A stretch of 64,000 nucleotides of DNA from Proteiniclasticum sediminis (GCF_018128025.1 NZ_JAGSCS010000013.1:1-64000), one strand, 5' to 3'; shown: positions 36,231 to 46,207, counted from the first letter of the stretch. Translations and numbers: made by a program. The notes: generated by a model from the sequence alone, not told the origin.

Positions 36231-37181
36231 TTACAAACTGGAGTTTCGAAGTACGTCTTCCATGGTCCGGGCCGAGTCCATGAAACGTACCATTTCATCC
36301 TCAGCCAGAGGCACCTCCAGGACCTGGATCACGCCTTCCTTGCCCACGATGCTAGGAACGCCCAGATAGAGATCCTTCAGCCCAAACTCTCCCTGAAGGA
36401 GGGAGGATACGGTAAGGATGGACCGTTCATCCCCGGTGATGGCTTCACAGATTCTCCTTACCGCCAGGGCCACGGCGTAGTTGGTGTAGCCCTTAGTACT
36501 GATCATGGCATAGGCCGCATTTTTTACCCCTTCCGGAATCTTCGTCATGAAGTCCAGATCGGGTTTATTCTGATGGGTGATGCCCACATACTCCGCCATA
36601 TTCACCCCTGCAATGCTGGTGAGGGACCAGGCGGCGATTTCGGAATCCCCGTGCTCCCCGATGATGTAGCCGTGGATGCTTCGGGCATCCACGTGGAGAT
36701 GCTCGGCCAAAAGCGTACGGAACCGGGAGGTATCCAGGACCGTTCCTGACCCGATGACCCGCTCCGGGGGAAATCCAGAGAGTTTATAGGCCACATAGGA
36801 GAGGATGTCCACGGGATTGGAGACAATGAGGAGGATGGATTCCGGACTGTAGCGTACCACTTCCGGAATCAGGGACTTAAAGATATTGATGTTACGGTTG
36901 ACCAGATCCAGCCGGGTCTCTCCAGGTTTTTGGGCTGCACCGGCCGTAATGACCACAATGTCGGATCCGGCCGTGTCGGCATAGGTTCCGGCGGTGACTT
37001 TCACCGGCCGGACAAAGGCGGCGCCGTGGGAAAGATCCATGGCCTCTCCGGCGGCTTTATTCTGATTCAGGTCCACGAGAACCAGCTCTTCGCAGATTCC
37101 CCCGAGCATCAGGGCATAAGCGGTGGTGGAACCCACAAATCCGGCACCCACCACTGAAATTTTTACATTTTTGAGTTTCAT
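36231..37181 (-). CDS. ldh: L-lactate dehydrogenase
   Basis: 316 residues. The NAD site [29 protein letters not shown], the [12 protein letters not shown] loop with the substrate-binding Arg, and the catalytic [17 protein letters not shown] His motif are all present; the substrate-specificity loop AAQKPGETR (Gln before KPGETR) indicates lactate rather than malate dehydrogenase. It regenerates NAD+ by reducing pyruvate and competes with PflB encoded nearby. A TATAAT at 37214-37219 on the minus strand is the likely -10. Confidence 0.95.
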   Translation of the reverse strand: MKLKNVKISVVGAGFVGSTTAYALMLGGICEELVLVDLNQNKAAGEAMDLSHGAAFVRPVKVTAGTYADTAGSDIVVITAGAAQKPGETRLDLVNRNINIFKSLIPEVVRYSPESILLIVSNPVDILSYVAYKLSGFPPERVIGSGTVLDTSRFRTLLAEHLHVDARSIHGYIIGEHGDSEIAAWSLTSIAGVNMAEYVGITHQNKPDLDFMTKIPEGVKNAAYAMISTKGYTNYAVALAVRRICEAITGDERSILTVSSLLQGEFGLKDLYLGVPSIVGKEGVIQVLEVPLAEDEMVRFMDSARTMEDVLRNSSL

Positions 37182-37420
37182 GATGTCCTCCTTTGAAACA
37201 AGATTGAGCTTTTATTATACGAGGAGATCATGAACTCCCTAGAAATAGAACGTGAGCATTTTGTGCCCTTTTCGCCCCGTTCCGTTGGGGAGAAGCCCCG
37301 CGCAAACCCTTGATTTTCGTAGGTTTATACAGGTTTTTGAATAAATATTTTATCCGTGAAAGAATAGTATTCAAGGGGCTTATGAGATATAATAGATTGA
37401 ATTTACATGGAGGTGTATAA

Positions 37421-38332
37421 ATGAAAATAGAACTGATCGGTTTTCCCATGTTCTACGGTTGCGACAGACCGGGAGTTGAACAAGGTCCGGACAAACTGAG
37501 AGCCCATGGTCTTGTGGAGATCTTTGAAAAGAATTTAAATCATGTGAATGATCGCGGGAATATAGAAGTTGAACAAGTGGGGACGGAAATGAAGTATGCT
37601 ACTCATCCGTCCATGAAATATCTCAAACAGGTCGTCGCCGGCAATGAACATCTGGCCAAGGCCGTGGAAAACGCGCTTCGAAACGGACGTCTGCCCTTCA
37701 CCGTGGGCGGGGATCATTCCCTGGGCCTGGGTTCCCTGGCGGGAGTCCACGGAGCCACGGAAGAGGATTTCGCCGTCATCTGGATCGACGCCCATGCGGA
37801 TCTCAATGTGACAGAAACCTCCCCATCCGGAAATATCCACGGCATGCCCCTGGGCGCTTCCGCCGGCCTGGGTGATGAGATCCTCACCGCCCTCTACGAA
37901 AAAGGACAGAAAGTGAAGCCCGAGAACATCTACATCCTGGGCCTTCGCAGTGTGGATGAGGGCGAAGAAGTCATCATCCGCGAGCAGGGTATTAAGATCT
38001 GGCGCATGACGGACATCAAGGAAAAAGGCATGGCTGCAGTGATCCAGGAGCTCCTTTCGGCATTGAAAGAAAGCCAGGTCCAGCATGTGCATCTGTCCTA
38101 CGACATCGATTCCCTGGACAAGACTCTGGTCCCCGGCACCGGGACTCCCGTAGAAGACGGCCTGGGCATCGAAGAGAGCCAGGACCTCATCCGGGCCATT
38201 CTCGGCACGAAGCTGGTGGGCAGCATTGATTTTGTGGAGTTCAATCCGGTCATTGATCGGGAGAACCGAACCCTCAACTCTTGCCTCACCATGCTGGAAA
38301 CCTTCGCCCAGGAACTGGGAAAACAGAACTAA
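37421..38332 (+). CDS. rocF: Arginase
   Basis: 303 residues, normal length. The manganese motifs GGDHSLGLGS, WIDAHADLN and SYDIDSLDKTLVPGTGTPV are complete, and the N-terminal GCDRPGVEQGPDKLR is typical of RocF-type arginases rather than agmatinases. It hydrolyses arginine to ornithine and urea. A TATAAT at 37388-37393 and GGAGG 8 bases before the ATG are seen. No other arginine-catabolic gene is adjacent, so its pathway context is not visible here. Confidence 0.92.
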   Translation: MKIELIGFPMFYGCDRPGVEQGPDKLRAHGLVEIFEKNLNHVNDRGNIEVEQVGTEMKYATHPSMKYLKQVVAGNEHLAKAVENALRNGRLPFTVGGDHSLGLGSLAGVHGATEEDFAVIWIDAHADLNVTETSPSGNIHGMPLGASAGLGDEILTALYEKGQKVKPENIYILGLRSVDEGEEVIIREQGIKIWRMTDIKEKGMAAVIQELLSALKESQVQHVHLSYDIDSLDKTLVPGTGTPVEDGLGIEESQDLIRAILGTKLVGSIDFVEFNPVIDRENRTLNSCLTMLETFAQELGKQN

Positions 38333-38344
38333 AATAACCTATAA

Positions 38345-38383
38345 AACAAGGGATGTCCTCTATTTTCGAGGGCATCCCTTGTT
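38345..38383. terminator. Bidirectional terminator between arginase and MATE genes
   Basis: AACAAGGGATGTCCTC pairs with GAGGGCATCCCTTGTT (one G-U) around a 7-base loop. Confidence 0.8.
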
Positions 38384-38386
38384 GAT

Positions 38387-39748
38387 TTAAATGATCCGCC
38401 GAATCCATTTCTGGGATTTGTAACGGGGATAACAGAGGAGGAACTTCACCAGCTCCTCGGCAAAGCTCGTGAGGAGCACCCACTCCACGGGAAGACGGAA
38501 ATAGAGGGCTGCCAGGGAGACCATGGGCACCCCCACCAGCCAGAGGCTGGACACTTCCGCAAAGAGGGAGTAGCGGGTATCACCGCCGCCGCGAAAGAGC
38601 CCCACCACAAAGAGCACATTGAGAAAACGCACCGGCACGATGAAACACACTAAAGTCAAAAGCTTCGTCGTGGTCACCCGAGTGGTTTCCTCCAGGCTGT
38701 AGAGGGAAAGGATCGGGCCCTTCAAGAGAAAGAGAAGGCTTCCCGTGACGAGGCCCGCCATGACCGTGAGCCGGATGATCCGACGGGCATAGTCTTTCAC
38801 CAGCGCCAAGTTTCCCTTGCCAATCTGATTTCCTGTGATAATAGCTGCGGCATTACAGATGCCGAAGGAGAATACATAAAACAGCTGGGTGATGGTGTTC
38901 TGGATCTGGATGGCGGCAAAGGAAGATACACCGAGTTTGGAATAGGAATAATTGTAGACCATGATGCCCAGAGACCAGAACGTCTCATTGAGAATCACCG
39001 GCGAAGCCACGAGAAGGTACTTTTTCAGATTCTCCCGGTTGAAGGAGAGGAGCTCCTTCAGCTGGGCATTGAGAATATTGCTTTTGATAAATACCACATA
39101 GAAGAGAATGGCAAACTCCAGCACCCGGGCAATGAGGGTGGCCAGGGCCGCCCCGCGGACTTCCCACCGGGGAAAGCCCAGTTTGCCGTTGATCATGCCA
39201 TAATTTAGGATGGTATTCGTGCTTAGACCCACAATGCTGGACACCATGGGGATCATGGCCTGTCCTGTAGCCCGGAGGGCGAAGATCATGGTGAAGGACA
39301 GGTTGTTCAGCACATAGGAAAAGCCCACGATGCGCAGGTAGTTCACCGACTCCTGAAGCACCAGGGGATTATCGGAGTACAGGGCCATGATCCGCTCCGG
39401 CACGAAAATAGCCAGGAGGGAAAAAAGGAGGGCAATCCCCGTCCCCAGGAGGAAGGTCATCCCGAAATATTTCCGAAACATTTTATAATCCTTGCTGCCG
39501 TGGGACTGGGAGAAAAAGATGGCGCCCCCGCTGTTCAGTCCAAAAGACATGAGATTGAACAGGAAAAAGAGCTGATTGGCCTGCCCCACAGCGGCGATGG
39601 CCTCTTCCCCCAAATTTCCGATCATCAGGTTGTCCACCATGTTCAGGGAGGAGGACAGGAAATTCTGAATGATGATGGGAATGGCAATGGTCAGGAGCAA
39701 CTTATAAAAATGATCCTTAGGGATCTTCAATGGTTCTTCATTCTGCAT
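38387..39748 (-). CDS. MATE family efflux transporter
   Basis: 453 residues with about twelve transmembrane segments in two homologous halves; ALLLTIAIPIIIQNF-type N-terminus (KLLLTIAIPIIIQNFLSSS) and DNLMIGNLGEEAIAAVG are MATE signatures. It likely exports cationic or amphipathic compounds using a Na+ or H+ gradient; the substrate is unknown. The ATG at 39748 follows GAGAGGTGA. Monocistronic. Confidence 0.9.
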   Translation of the reverse strand: MQNEEPLKIPKDHFYKLLLTIAIPIIIQNFLSSSLNMVDNLMIGNLGEEAIAAVGQANQLFFLFNLMSFGLNSGGAIFFSQSHGSKDYKMFRKYFGMTFLLGTGIALLFSLLAIFVPERIMALYSDNPLVLQESVNYLRIVGFSYVLNNLSFTMIFALRATGQAMIPMVSSIVGLSTNTILNYGMINGKLGFPRWEVRGAALATLIARVLEFAILFYVVFIKSNILNAQLKELLSFNRENLKKYLLVASPVILNETFWSLGIMVYNYSYSKLGVSSFAAIQIQNTITQLFYVFSFGICNAAAIITGNQIGKGNLALVKDYARRIIRLTVMAGLVTGSLLFLLKGPILSLYSLEETTRVTTTKLLTLVCFIVPVRFLNVLFVVGLFRGGGDTRYSLFAEVSSLWLVGVPMVSLAALYFRLPVEWVLLTSFAEELVKFLLCYPRYKSQKWIRRII

Positions 39749-39819
39749 AAATTCACCTCTCAAGCCTCTAGTATACAGGATGACGCGGTTTTTTAACATA
39801 TTTATTGTCTAAAAATCTA

Positions 39820-39848
39820 TTGAAAGAGACTCCGAGGTACCTTATAAT
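39820..39848 (+). promoter_or_regulatory. sigma-A promoter of rubredoxin gene
   Basis: TTGAAA (39820-39825) and TATAAT (39843-39848) with exactly 17 bp between them, about 50 bp before the start codon. Confidence 0.85.
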
Positions 39849-39898
39849 CAGAGTAGGTTATGATTTGCTATAACACTATTATAACAGGAGGGAATATG

Positions 39899-40060
39899 AT
39901 GAAGAGTTATGTTTGCTTAGTATGCGGCTATGTTTACGATCCCGCCGTAGGCGATGAAGACAACGGAATCGCCCCAGGAACAAGCTTCGAAGATCTACCT
40001 GAGGATTGGGTTTGCCCGCTGTGTGGCGTTGGTAAGGACCAGTTCGAGGTCGAAGAGTAA
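39899..40060 (+). CDS. Rubredoxin
   Basis: 53 residues, standard size. Two knuckles, [16 protein letters not shown] and [14 protein letters not shown], supply the four Cys ligands of the FeS4 centre. Of two adjacent ATG codons the second (39899) has the better 7-base spacing to GGAGG. Rubredoxin is the electron donor for superoxide reductase and rubrerythrin; here it is transcribed alone. Confidence 0.97.
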   Translation: MKSYVCLVCGYVYDPAVGDEDNGIAPGTSFEDLPEDWVCPLCGVGKDQFEVEE

Positions 40061-40069
40061 GACACCCAG

Positions 40070-40096
40070 AGGACATCTCCCCGAGATGTCCTTTTT
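40070..40096 (+). terminator. Terminator of rubredoxin gene
   Basis: AGGACATCTC pairs with GAGATGTCCT around CCC and is followed by T5, 9 bp after the stop. Confidence 0.85.
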
Positions 40097-40130
40097 CTTT
40101 CCCATTATTGATGAAGGAGAAATACAGAAC

Positions 40131-40724
40131 ATGGATATCATCATCCGACATGAGGAAGAGGAAGACTACCTTCAGGTGGAGAACCTCATCCGGGAAGCCT
40201 TCTACAATATCTACAAGCCCGGCTGCGAGGAACATCTCATCGCCCACCGCCTTCGGCAGAGTGAAGCCTTCGTGCCTGAACTGGATCTTTTGGTGACCCT
40301 GGATGACGAAATCATCGGCCAGATTCTCTACACCCGGGCTCGGGTGGAAGATGAAGACGGCCATAACCATACCGTCCTCTGCTTCGGTCCGGTTTCGGTA
40401 CACCCTCGGCATCAGAAACGGGGAGTGGGACGAAAGCTCATCGAGACCTCCATGGACCTGGCCTGGGCCCTGGGGTACAAGGGCATTGTCCTCTATGGCA
40501 GCCCCCTTTACTACCATCAGTTTGGGTTTAAGGATGCCTCTGCCTTTGGGATCACCACCGAGGAAGGCGAGAATTTTGAAGCCTTCATGGCCGTGGAACT
40601 GAAACCAGGGGCTTTAGATGGAGTCCATGGAAGGTTTTACCCGGATCCCGCCTTTACCGTCACCCCCGAGGACGTGGTCGAATTTGAGCGAAGCCGCGCC
40701 TTCCCCGACCTAGCCCAAGACTGA
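40131..40724 (+). CDS. GNAT family N-acetyltransferase
   Basis: 197 residues. Acetyl-CoA motif A is visible as FGPVSVHPRHQKRGVGRKLIE (Q/RxxGxG/A), with the VLYGSPLYYHQFGF segment that marks the YhbS-like subgroup. It should transfer an acetyl group to an unknown amine. The ATG at 40131 has AGGAG 11-12 bases upstream, slightly long spacing. Confidence 0.85.
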   Translation: MDIIIRHEEEEDYLQVENLIREAFYNIYKPGCEEHLIAHRLRQSEAFVPELDLLVTLDDEIIGQILYTRARVEDEDGHNHTVLCFGPVSVHPRHQKRGVGRKLIETSMDLAWALGYKGIVLYGSPLYYHQFGFKDASAFGITTEEGENFEAFMAVELKPGALDGVHGRFYPDPAFTVTPEDVVEFERSRAFPDLAQD

Positions 40725-40762
40725 CCTGGGATCGTTGAGAAGAATCCGCAGGGCCAAAAGCA

Positions 40763-40814
40763 AGCTCCCCCTTGCCTTTTCTCCTAGGAAAAGGCAAAGG
40801 GGAGCTCTTTTTGT
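40763..40814 (+). terminator. Terminator downstream of GNAT gene
   Basis: AGCTCCCC-TTGCCTTTTC pairs with GGAAAAGGCAA-GGGGAGCT (two mismatches) and ends in T5. Confidence 0.8.
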
Positions 40815-40820
40815 GCAATC

Positions 40821-40858
40821 AAAAGGGGACCGAACGCTGTTTCAGGCTTTCGGTCCCC
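40821..40858 (-). terminator. Terminator of pflA
   Basis: On the minus strand GGGGACCGAA pairs with TTCGGTCCCC and is followed by TTTTGATT; 16 bp after the pflA stop. Confidence 0.8.
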
Positions 40859-40874
40859 TGGTCTTGTCTGGAGT

Positions 40875-41642
40875 TTAGCCGATGCGCTGGGCAACGAACT
40901 CGTCTTTTTTCCCGACAGAAGTGAAATCCTCTCCCAGTTCGGCAAAAAGCAGATCCGATAATTCCCGCGTACGCTCCCGGTTCATGGGCTCCACGCCCTC
41001 CAGCTTATACTTGATGTTCATGGACTCATATTTATTTTCACCCAGGGTGTGGTAGGGCAGAAGCTCTACCTTTTCCACCTGGGATAGGGTTTTTATCTTT
41101 GCCGCCAGACTGCGGATATGGTCTTCCCCGTCGGTGATGCCTGGCACCACCACGTGGCGGATCCACATTTTCACACCTGCCTGCTGACAGGCTTCCAGGA
41201 AGCGCTTGGACTTGTCTTCCTTCTGTCCGGTGACAAAGAGATACTGCTTGGGGTCCTCGTGCTTGATATCAAAAAGTACCAGATCGGTGTAGCTCAAGAT
41301 TTCCTCATAGTCCCCAAAACCGTACCCTGCTGTATCCAGCGTGGTATGAATTCCCATATCCTTGGACAGCTTCAGGCATTCCAGAAGAAATTCCGGCTGC
41401 AGGAGGGGTTCTCCACCGGAGAAGGTGACGCCTCCGCCTGATTTTTCGAAGTAGGGTCGATAGCGCTTGATTTTTTTCATAAGATCAGCAGCTTCCATCT
41501 GTTCCCCTGCTCCCATCTGCCAAGTGTCGGGGTTGTGGCAGTAAAGACATCGAAGCTTGCAGCCCTGCAGAAACACAACACTGCGGATTCCGGGTCCGTC
41601 AACCAGTCCCATGCTTTCAATTGAATGAATTCTTCCCTTCAA
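40875..41642 (-). CDS. pflA: Pyruvate formate-lyase activating enzyme
   Basis: 255 residues. The radical SAM motif CKLRCLYCHNPDTW (CxxxCxxC) lies near residue 30 after DGPGIRSVVFLQG, and VTFSGGEPLLQPEF and the KYESM-type C-terminus match PflA. It generates the glycyl radical on PflB using SAM and reduced flavodoxin or ferredoxin. Lies 35 bp after pflB. Confidence 0.96.
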   Translation of the reverse strand: MKGRIHSIESMGLVDGPGIRSVVFLQGCKLRCLYCHNPDTWQMGAGEQMEAADLMKKIKRYRPYFEKSGGGVTFSGGEPLLQPEFLLECLKLSKDMGIHTTLDTAGYGFGDYEEILSYTDLVLFDIKHEDPKQYLFVTGQKEDKSKRFLEACQQAGVKMWIRHVVVPGITDGEDHIRSLAAKIKTLSQVEKVELLPYHTLGENKYESMNIKYKLEGVEPMNRERTRELSDLLFAELGEDFTSVGKKDEFVAQRIG

Positions 41643-41677
41643 TGTCTTTACACCCCTTTATGGTTTATGTGAACGAA

Positions 41678-43906
41678 TTACATCGTTTCGTGGAAGGTTC
41701 TGGAAATAACTTCCATCTGCTGTTCTCTGGACAGACGGTTGAAGTTAACGGCATATCCGGAGACACGGATGGTCAGTGTGGGGTACTTCTCGGGATGCTC
41801 CATGGCATCTTCCAGCTTAGCCCGGTTCAGCACATTCACGTTCAGGTGATGGGCATCCTGGCCGAAGTATCCGTCAAGGACAGCGGAGAGGTTGTTGATT
41901 CTCTCGGTTTCGGACTTGCCCAGGGCATCCGGAACGATGGAGAAGGTGTTGGAAACGCCGTCTTCGCAGGTGTTGCAGTAAGGAATCTTAGCAACGCTGT
42001 TCAGGGATGCCAGAGCGCCTTCCATATCTCTTCCGTGCATGGGGTTTGCACCAGGAGCCAGAGGCTCGCCAGCCTTTCTTCCATCCGGTGTAGCACCGGT
42101 CTTCTTTCCGTACACCACGTTGGAGGTGATGGTCAGAACCGAAAGGGTGTGCTTGGCATCACGGTAGGTGGGGTGCTTCTTCAGCTCATCGGAGAACTTC
42201 TGTACCAGATGGACAGCGATGTCGTCAACACGGTCATCATCATTGCCATACTTGGGGAACTCGCCTTCGATGATGAAGTCATCGGTGATTCCCAGTTCAT
42301 TGCGGTGTGCCTTAACCTTGGCAAACTTGATGGCGGACAGGGAGTCTGCAGCCACGGAGAGTCCAGCCACACCGAAGGCCATGAGTCTGCCCACATTGGT
42401 GTCGTGGAGAGCCAGCTGTCCTGCTTCGTATGCGTACTTGTCATGCATATAGTGGATGATGTTCATGGTGTTGACATAGAGATCAGCCACGTACTCCAGA
42501 ACCTTGATGTAGTTGGCCAGGACCTTGTCGTAATCGAGAACTTCGTCATTGATGGGCTCAATGCCTGCGATGACCTTCTTGCCGGTCTTCTCATCCACAC
42601 CGCCGTTGATGGCGTACAGCAGGGACTTGGCCAGGTTGCATCGGGCGCCGAAGAACTGCATCTGCTTTCCGATGGTCATGGCAGACACGCAGCAGGCGAT
42701 GGCATAGTCGTCTCCATAGGTGGGTCTCATGACATCGTCATTCTCGTACTGAATGGAGTCTGTCTTGATGGACATATCCGCACAGAACTTCTTGAAGTTC
42801 TCGGGAAGGCTCTGGGACCAAAGAACCGTCATGTTTGGTTCAGGCGCAGTGCCCAGGTTGATCAGGGTGTGCAGGAATCGGAAAGATGATTTGGTGACCA
42901 GCGATCTGCCGTCCAGTCCCACACCTCCGATGGATTCGGTGACCCAGGTGGGGTCTCCGGCGAAGAGATCATCATACTCGGGGGTTCTCAGATGACGAAC
43001 CAGTCTCAGCTTGATGACGAACTGATCGATGAGTTCCTGTGCAAAGGCTTCGTCGATGATGCCGGCCTGCAGGTCTCTTTCAATGAAGCAGTCCAGGAAG
43101 GTGCTGGTTCTGCCCAGGGACATAGCGGCACCGTTGTTTTCCTTAACCGCAGCCAGGTATCCGAAATACAGGAACTGAACAGCTTCCTGAGCGTTCTTGG
43201 CTGGAGCGGAGATGTCCACACCGTAGGTGGCAGCCATCTTCTTGATTTCGCCAAGAGCAACGATCTGCATGTTAACTTCTTCACGGCTACGGATGAGGTC
43301 ATCCAGCATAGCGCCCTTCAGATTTTCCAGATCTTTCTTCTTCTCTGCGACCAGACGGTCAATACCATAGAGGGCGATTCTTCTGTAGTCGCCGATGATT
43401 CTTCCGCGACCATAAGCATCGGGAAGACCCGTGAGCAGTCCTGCGCTTCTGGCTGCACGCATTTCTTTATTGTAAGCGTGGAATACGCCTTCGTTATGGG
43501 TCTTTCTGTACTTAGGGAATTCTTTCAGAATAGAATCGGAAGCAGTGAGGTCATAAGCTTCCAGAGACTGCTCCACCATACGGAATCCGCCGTAGGGGTT
43601 GATGATTCTCTTGAGGGGGGCATCGGTCTGCAGACCTACGATGGTCTCATGCTCTTTCTCGATGTAACCCGGCTTGAAGTTGTTGATTCCTGCAACGTTC
43701 TCCTGATCTACGCCAAGAACACCCTGCTTGATTTCCTTGATGATCAGTTCGCTGGAGGTCTTCCAGACAGCCTTTGTGTTCTCTGTGGGACCCTGAAGGA
43801 ACTTATCGTCACCGGTATACTCGGTGTAGTTCTTCTGGATGAAGTCTCTTACATTGATTTCGTTTTGCCAGTCACCTGCAACAAAACCTTGCCATTCATT
43901 TTGCAT
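41678..43906 (-). CDS. pflB: Formate C-acetyltransferase (pyruvate formate-lyase)
   Basis: 742 residues, full length. The adjacent active-site Cys pair is in [13 protein letters not shown] and the C-terminal glycyl radical loop is [17 protein letters not shown]. It cleaves pyruvate with CoA to acetyl-CoA and formate under anoxia. Expressed with pflA from a consensus promoter about 70 bp upstream. Confidence 0.98.
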   Translation of the reverse strand: MQNEWQGFVAGDWQNEINVRDFIQKNYTEYTGDDKFLQGPTENTKAVWKTSSELIIKEIKQGVLGVDQENVAGINNFKPGYIEKEHETIVGLQTDAPLKRIINPYGGFRMVEQSLEAYDLTASDSILKEFPKYRKTHNEGVFHAYNKEMRAARSAGLLTGLPDAYGRGRIIGDYRRIALYGIDRLVAEKKKDLENLKGAMLDDLIRSREEVNMQIVALGEIKKMAATYGVDISAPAKNAQEAVQFLYFGYLAAVKENNGAAMSLGRTSTFLDCFIERDLQAGIIDEAFAQELIDQFVIKLRLVRHLRTPEYDDLFAGDPTWVTESIGGVGLDGRSLVTKSSFRFLHTLINLGTAPEPNMTVLWSQSLPENFKKFCADMSIKTDSIQYENDDVMRPTYGDDYAIACCVSAMTIGKQMQFFGARCNLAKSLLYAINGGVDEKTGKKVIAGIEPINDEVLDYDKVLANYIKVLEYVADLYVNTMNIIHYMHDKYAYEAGQLALHDTNVGRLMAFGVAGLSVAADSLSAIKFAKVKAHRNELGITDDFIIEGEFPKYGNDDDRVDDIAVHLVQKFSDELKKHPTYRDAKHTLSVLTITSNVVYGKKTGATPDGRKAGEPLAPGANPMHGRDMEGALASLNSVAKIPYCNTCEDGVSNTFSIVPDALGKSETERINNLSAVLDGYFGQDAHHLNVNVLNRAKLEDAMEHPEKYPTLTIRVSGYAVNFNRLSREQQMEVISRTFHETM

Positions 43907-43976
43907 TAGTATGCCTCCTCATGGATTTATAACACATGTGGTTAAAATCACCAATCTGTTTTTTTCTTACAGACCT

Positions 43977-44005
43977 ATTATACAATAGCTTTCAGCATTT
44001 GTTAA
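43977..44005 (-). promoter_or_regulatory. sigma-A promoter of pflBA
   Basis: TTAACA (44000-44005) and TATAAT (43977-43982) on the minus strand, 17 bp apart. Confidence 0.8.
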
Positions 44006-44415
44006 TCCCTGGTCAATAATAATTTTCCGCAGCATTACTGCATTTTTACAGGTTAAGTCTTGACACTTCATCTGTTTTTATGGTAAGTGAACATATTTTA
44101 TCTTCAATCTTACGGATAACATAGTACAGATTTCCTTTTTTAGTCGTTTACATGTCATAATTTGTTCCGATCTTTTGCACAGACCTGCATAAAATTAATT
44201 TTCCCATTACAGCATTTTTTTGTCATACTTTACTCTTTTTTATTGAGTTCCTTTTCTGGAACGATTCTTTTCTGCGCTGACCCGCTAAAAAACCGTCGTT
44301 TATCTCCTTGTATTTTTCCGGAAAAACTTCGATATAAATAGCACAAACTTCCTTTTCAATTCTCTTATTGTACTATTTTTTCATGATTTCCTAGCACACC
44401 TTCACCCCACTCACC
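44006..44415. other. AT-rich intergenic stretch without a visible gene
   Basis: About 410 bp upstream of the pfl promoter. It is markedly AT-rich with many T-runs, contains one weak GTTCC/GGAAC hairpin near 44246-44262, and has no ORF with a ribosome-binding site and no RNA I recognise. Binding sites for anaerobic or catabolite regulators are plausible but none is certain. Confidence 0.5.
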
Positions 44416-44473
44416 TAAAAAAGTCTCCTTCCTCTACCGGAGGTTCAACCCCAGTGGAGGAAGGAGGCTTTAA
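44416..44473 (-). terminator. Terminator of the YkoP-like gene
   Basis: On the minus strand the outer arms CCTCCTTCCTCC and GAGGAAGGAGACTTT form a long stem around a 20-base loop, followed by TTTTTTAGG; 19 bp after the stop. Confidence 0.7.
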
Positions 44474-44491
44474 ATTGGTGTCAACGATGGA

Positions 44492-45046
44492 CTAGACGGA
44501 AGATTCCCCTTCTTCACCACCCTGGTGTTTCAGATTCATGATCTGATCCCGGGAGATCCAGCATTCTTTCGCGTAGCGCTTCTTTTTGTCCTTCCGCTCT
44601 TCTTTCCCTTTACGCAGGGAGGAACGAAGGACATTCTCCCCAAAGGAGATCATTGACCGTTTCCATGCCGGTTCAATCTCAAAAATCGTGAAGCCCACTC
44701 GTTTCGCCAGCCGATAGAGCAGGGTAATGCCCAGAACTGCTTTATAGTCCTCATAGCCCTCCTGTTCCAGAAGTTCCCCGACTTTTATCAGTTCATCCTT
44801 TAGCATGACAAACAGGTTACCATAGTGGGTATTCAGCATGTGTAAATTTGTGTTGATTATATGAATTTCGAAAAACTTATCGCCCTTCTTGATCACCGTA
44901 CCATCACTGATGGTCACGGGTTTTCCCTTATAGACGGAAGGCACTAAGTACAAAAAGCCGATATCACTTCCCGGTACGGGTTTCCACCCCTGAAGACGGA
45001 CAATATTGCGGTCATAGAACGCCACGAGGTCATGCAGTATATTCAT
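44492..45046 (-). CDS. YkoP-like domain protein
   Basis: 184 residues. VAFYDRNIVRLQGW, SDGTVIKKGDKFFEIHI and an NLHMLNTHYGNLF segment resemble the YkoP domain found next to or fused with polysaccharide deacetylases and glycosyltransferases in Bacilli and Clostridia; its function is not established. The basic C-terminal tail (SLRKGKEERKDKKKR) suggests contact with nucleic acid or membrane phosphate. The ATG at 45046 has GGAGA upstream and lies 1 bp after the deacetylase stop, so the two are coupled. Confidence 0.65.
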   Translation of the reverse strand: MNILHDLVAFYDRNIVRLQGWKPVPGSDIGFLYLVPSVYKGKPVTISDGTVIKKGDKFFEIHIINTNLHMLNTHYGNLFVMLKDELIKVGELLEQEGYEDYKAVLGITLLYRLAKRVGFTIFEIEPAWKRSMISFGENVLRSSLRKGKEERKDKKKRYAKECWISRDQIMNLKHQGGEEGESSV

Positions 45047-45047
45047 C

Positions 45048-45749
45048 TTATCTCTCCTTGTGCGGGTGTTCCCGATAGATTTCATCGGGAATCACGAACT
45101 TGTACCCTTGGGAAATCAGTTTAGGCAATGCCGTCTCCAAGGCCCCGATGGTCCGCATGGGGGCATCCTTGGCTCCCCGGCCGTCGTGGAGGAGAATGAT
45201 ATCCCCCGGTTTCACTTTCTCCGTCAATACGGTGAAGATATGCTCCACATCACTGAACTTGCTCCAGTCTGAGGCATGCAGAGACCACAGCACCGGCTGA
45301 AACTTATACTTCTCAATGAAGTTGGAGGAGGTTATGTTCACCAGCCCCCAGGGCGGACGATAAAAGCGGACGGTTATGCCCAGCTCCTTCAGCACGCTGA
45401 GGGAACTTTGAAAATCCTTTTTGGTGGCCTTGTAGGATCGAAAAATCGCTCCCACATGCTTATTGGCATGGAGACCCACCGTATGACCTTCACTGACAAT
45501 GCGCTTCACCAGATCCGGGTACAATTTCGCCTTCTCCCCCAGAACAAAAAATGTACATTTCACGTCATACTTCTTCAGGAGATCCAGCAGCAATGGCGTA
45601 TAGCGGGGATCCGGTCCGTCATCAAAGGTGATGGCGATGGATTTATCTTTGGTATCCAGTCTCTTTCTCACCTTCCGGGAGAAATAGCGGAAAAAGATAT
45701 TGGGCAGGATGGAATAGAACATAAAAAAATAAAACAGAAGAGTATCCAT
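45048..45749 (-). CDS. Polysaccharide deacetylase (CE4 / NodB domain)
   Basis: 233 residues. An N-terminal hydrophobic anchor is followed by the NodB fold: motif 1 ITFDDGPDPRY, motif 2 GLHANKHVG (HxxxH zinc ligands), motif 3 RFYRPPWG and motif 5 ILLHDGRG. It should N- or O-deacetylate an envelope polymer such as peptidoglycan at the outer face. TATAAT at 45804-45809 (minus) is a probable -10. It occupies the place downstream of comFC where hpf/raiA and secA are often found in related bacteria. Confidence 0.9.
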   Translation of the reverse strand: MDTLLFYFFMFYSILPNIFFRYFSRKVRKRLDTKDKSIAITFDDGPDPRYTPLLLDLLKKYDVKCTFFVLGEKAKLYPDLVKRIVSEGHTVGLHANKHVGAIFRSYKATKKDFQSSLSVLKELGITVRFYRPPWGLVNITSSNFIEKYKFQPVLWSLHASDWSKFSDVEHIFTVLTEKVKPGDIILLHDGRGAKDAPMRTIGALETALPKLISQGYKFVIPDEIYREHPHKER

Positions 45750-45889
45750 AATAACTCCATTTCACGTGTTGCAATACCAGGAGCACTTTACTCCATATCC
45801 TCCATTATACCCTATGCACCCTGAAAAAGAATACCGAATGAACTCATTCTCCAAGAAACTATGCCCGTGTTCCCCCCCATCCCTCGAAG

Positions 45890-45930
45890 AAAAAAATTCT
45901 ACTCCTCTTCCAGGGGGACCAAAGTAGAAT
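45890..45930 (-). terminator. Second terminator behind the structured RNA
   Basis: On the minus strand ATTCTACT pairs with AGTAGAAT followed by T7. It lies just beyond the first terminator of the RNA at 45938-46201, making a tandem arrangement. Confidence 0.7.
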
Positions 45931-45937
45931 CAAAAGT

Positions 45938-46201
45938 AAAAAAATAAGCAGCTTAACGCTGCTTAATTTGCACTTGCGTGCTAAAAGTTACTTGACCTAG
46001 TCTTTGACCCCACACTCGCCTGCTGGAGCTTTTGCTACCCGGAATTAACCTCTCACTACTAACCCTCTCATTTCTGGCAGGACTAACATCTAAACCGCAC
46101 CATGATTGACAGCACTTTGGCTGACTTACGTGGATCCTTTTGCCTGCGACTGGCATGGACTATCGGGAAAAACTCCCGAGCAACTACAAACGTAACTTTC
46201 A
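45938..46201 (-). ncRNA. Independently transcribed structured RNA, candidate raiA-motif RNA
   Basis: Read on the minus strand, this roughly 260-nt unit has its own consensus promoter, an 8-bp closing helix joining its ends (AAAGTTAC at 46192-46199 with GTAACTTT at 45984-45991), internal hairpins (CGGGA...TCCCG near 46165; CCATG...CATGG; CCTGC...GCAGG), and an intrinsic terminator (AAGCAGC/GCTGCTT then T7) at 45938-45964. No ORF with a ribosome-binding site fits. Its place directly downstream of comFC is where the raiA-motif RNA is known from Clostridia, normally next to raiA/hpf, which is missing here. Structure and boundaries are seen; the raiA assignment is inference from position and size. 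6S RNA is the main alternative. Confidence 0.6.
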
Positions 46202-46207
46202 TGAAAT

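Noticed and set aside
41621-42889. 422-codon plus-strand ORF antisense to pflB
   Set aside because: Shadow of pflB with no start signal and unnatural composition.
44006-44415. Possible small RNA or peptide gene upstream of pflB
   Set aside because: No promoter-terminator pair, no ribosome-binding site and only one weak hairpin.
45938-46201. RNase P RNA or tmRNA identity for the structured RNA
   Set aside because: Contains an AGTCCATGC string reminiscent of RNase P, but is too short and lacks the conserved P4 3' half; no tag-peptide ORF or tRNA-like ends for tmRNA.
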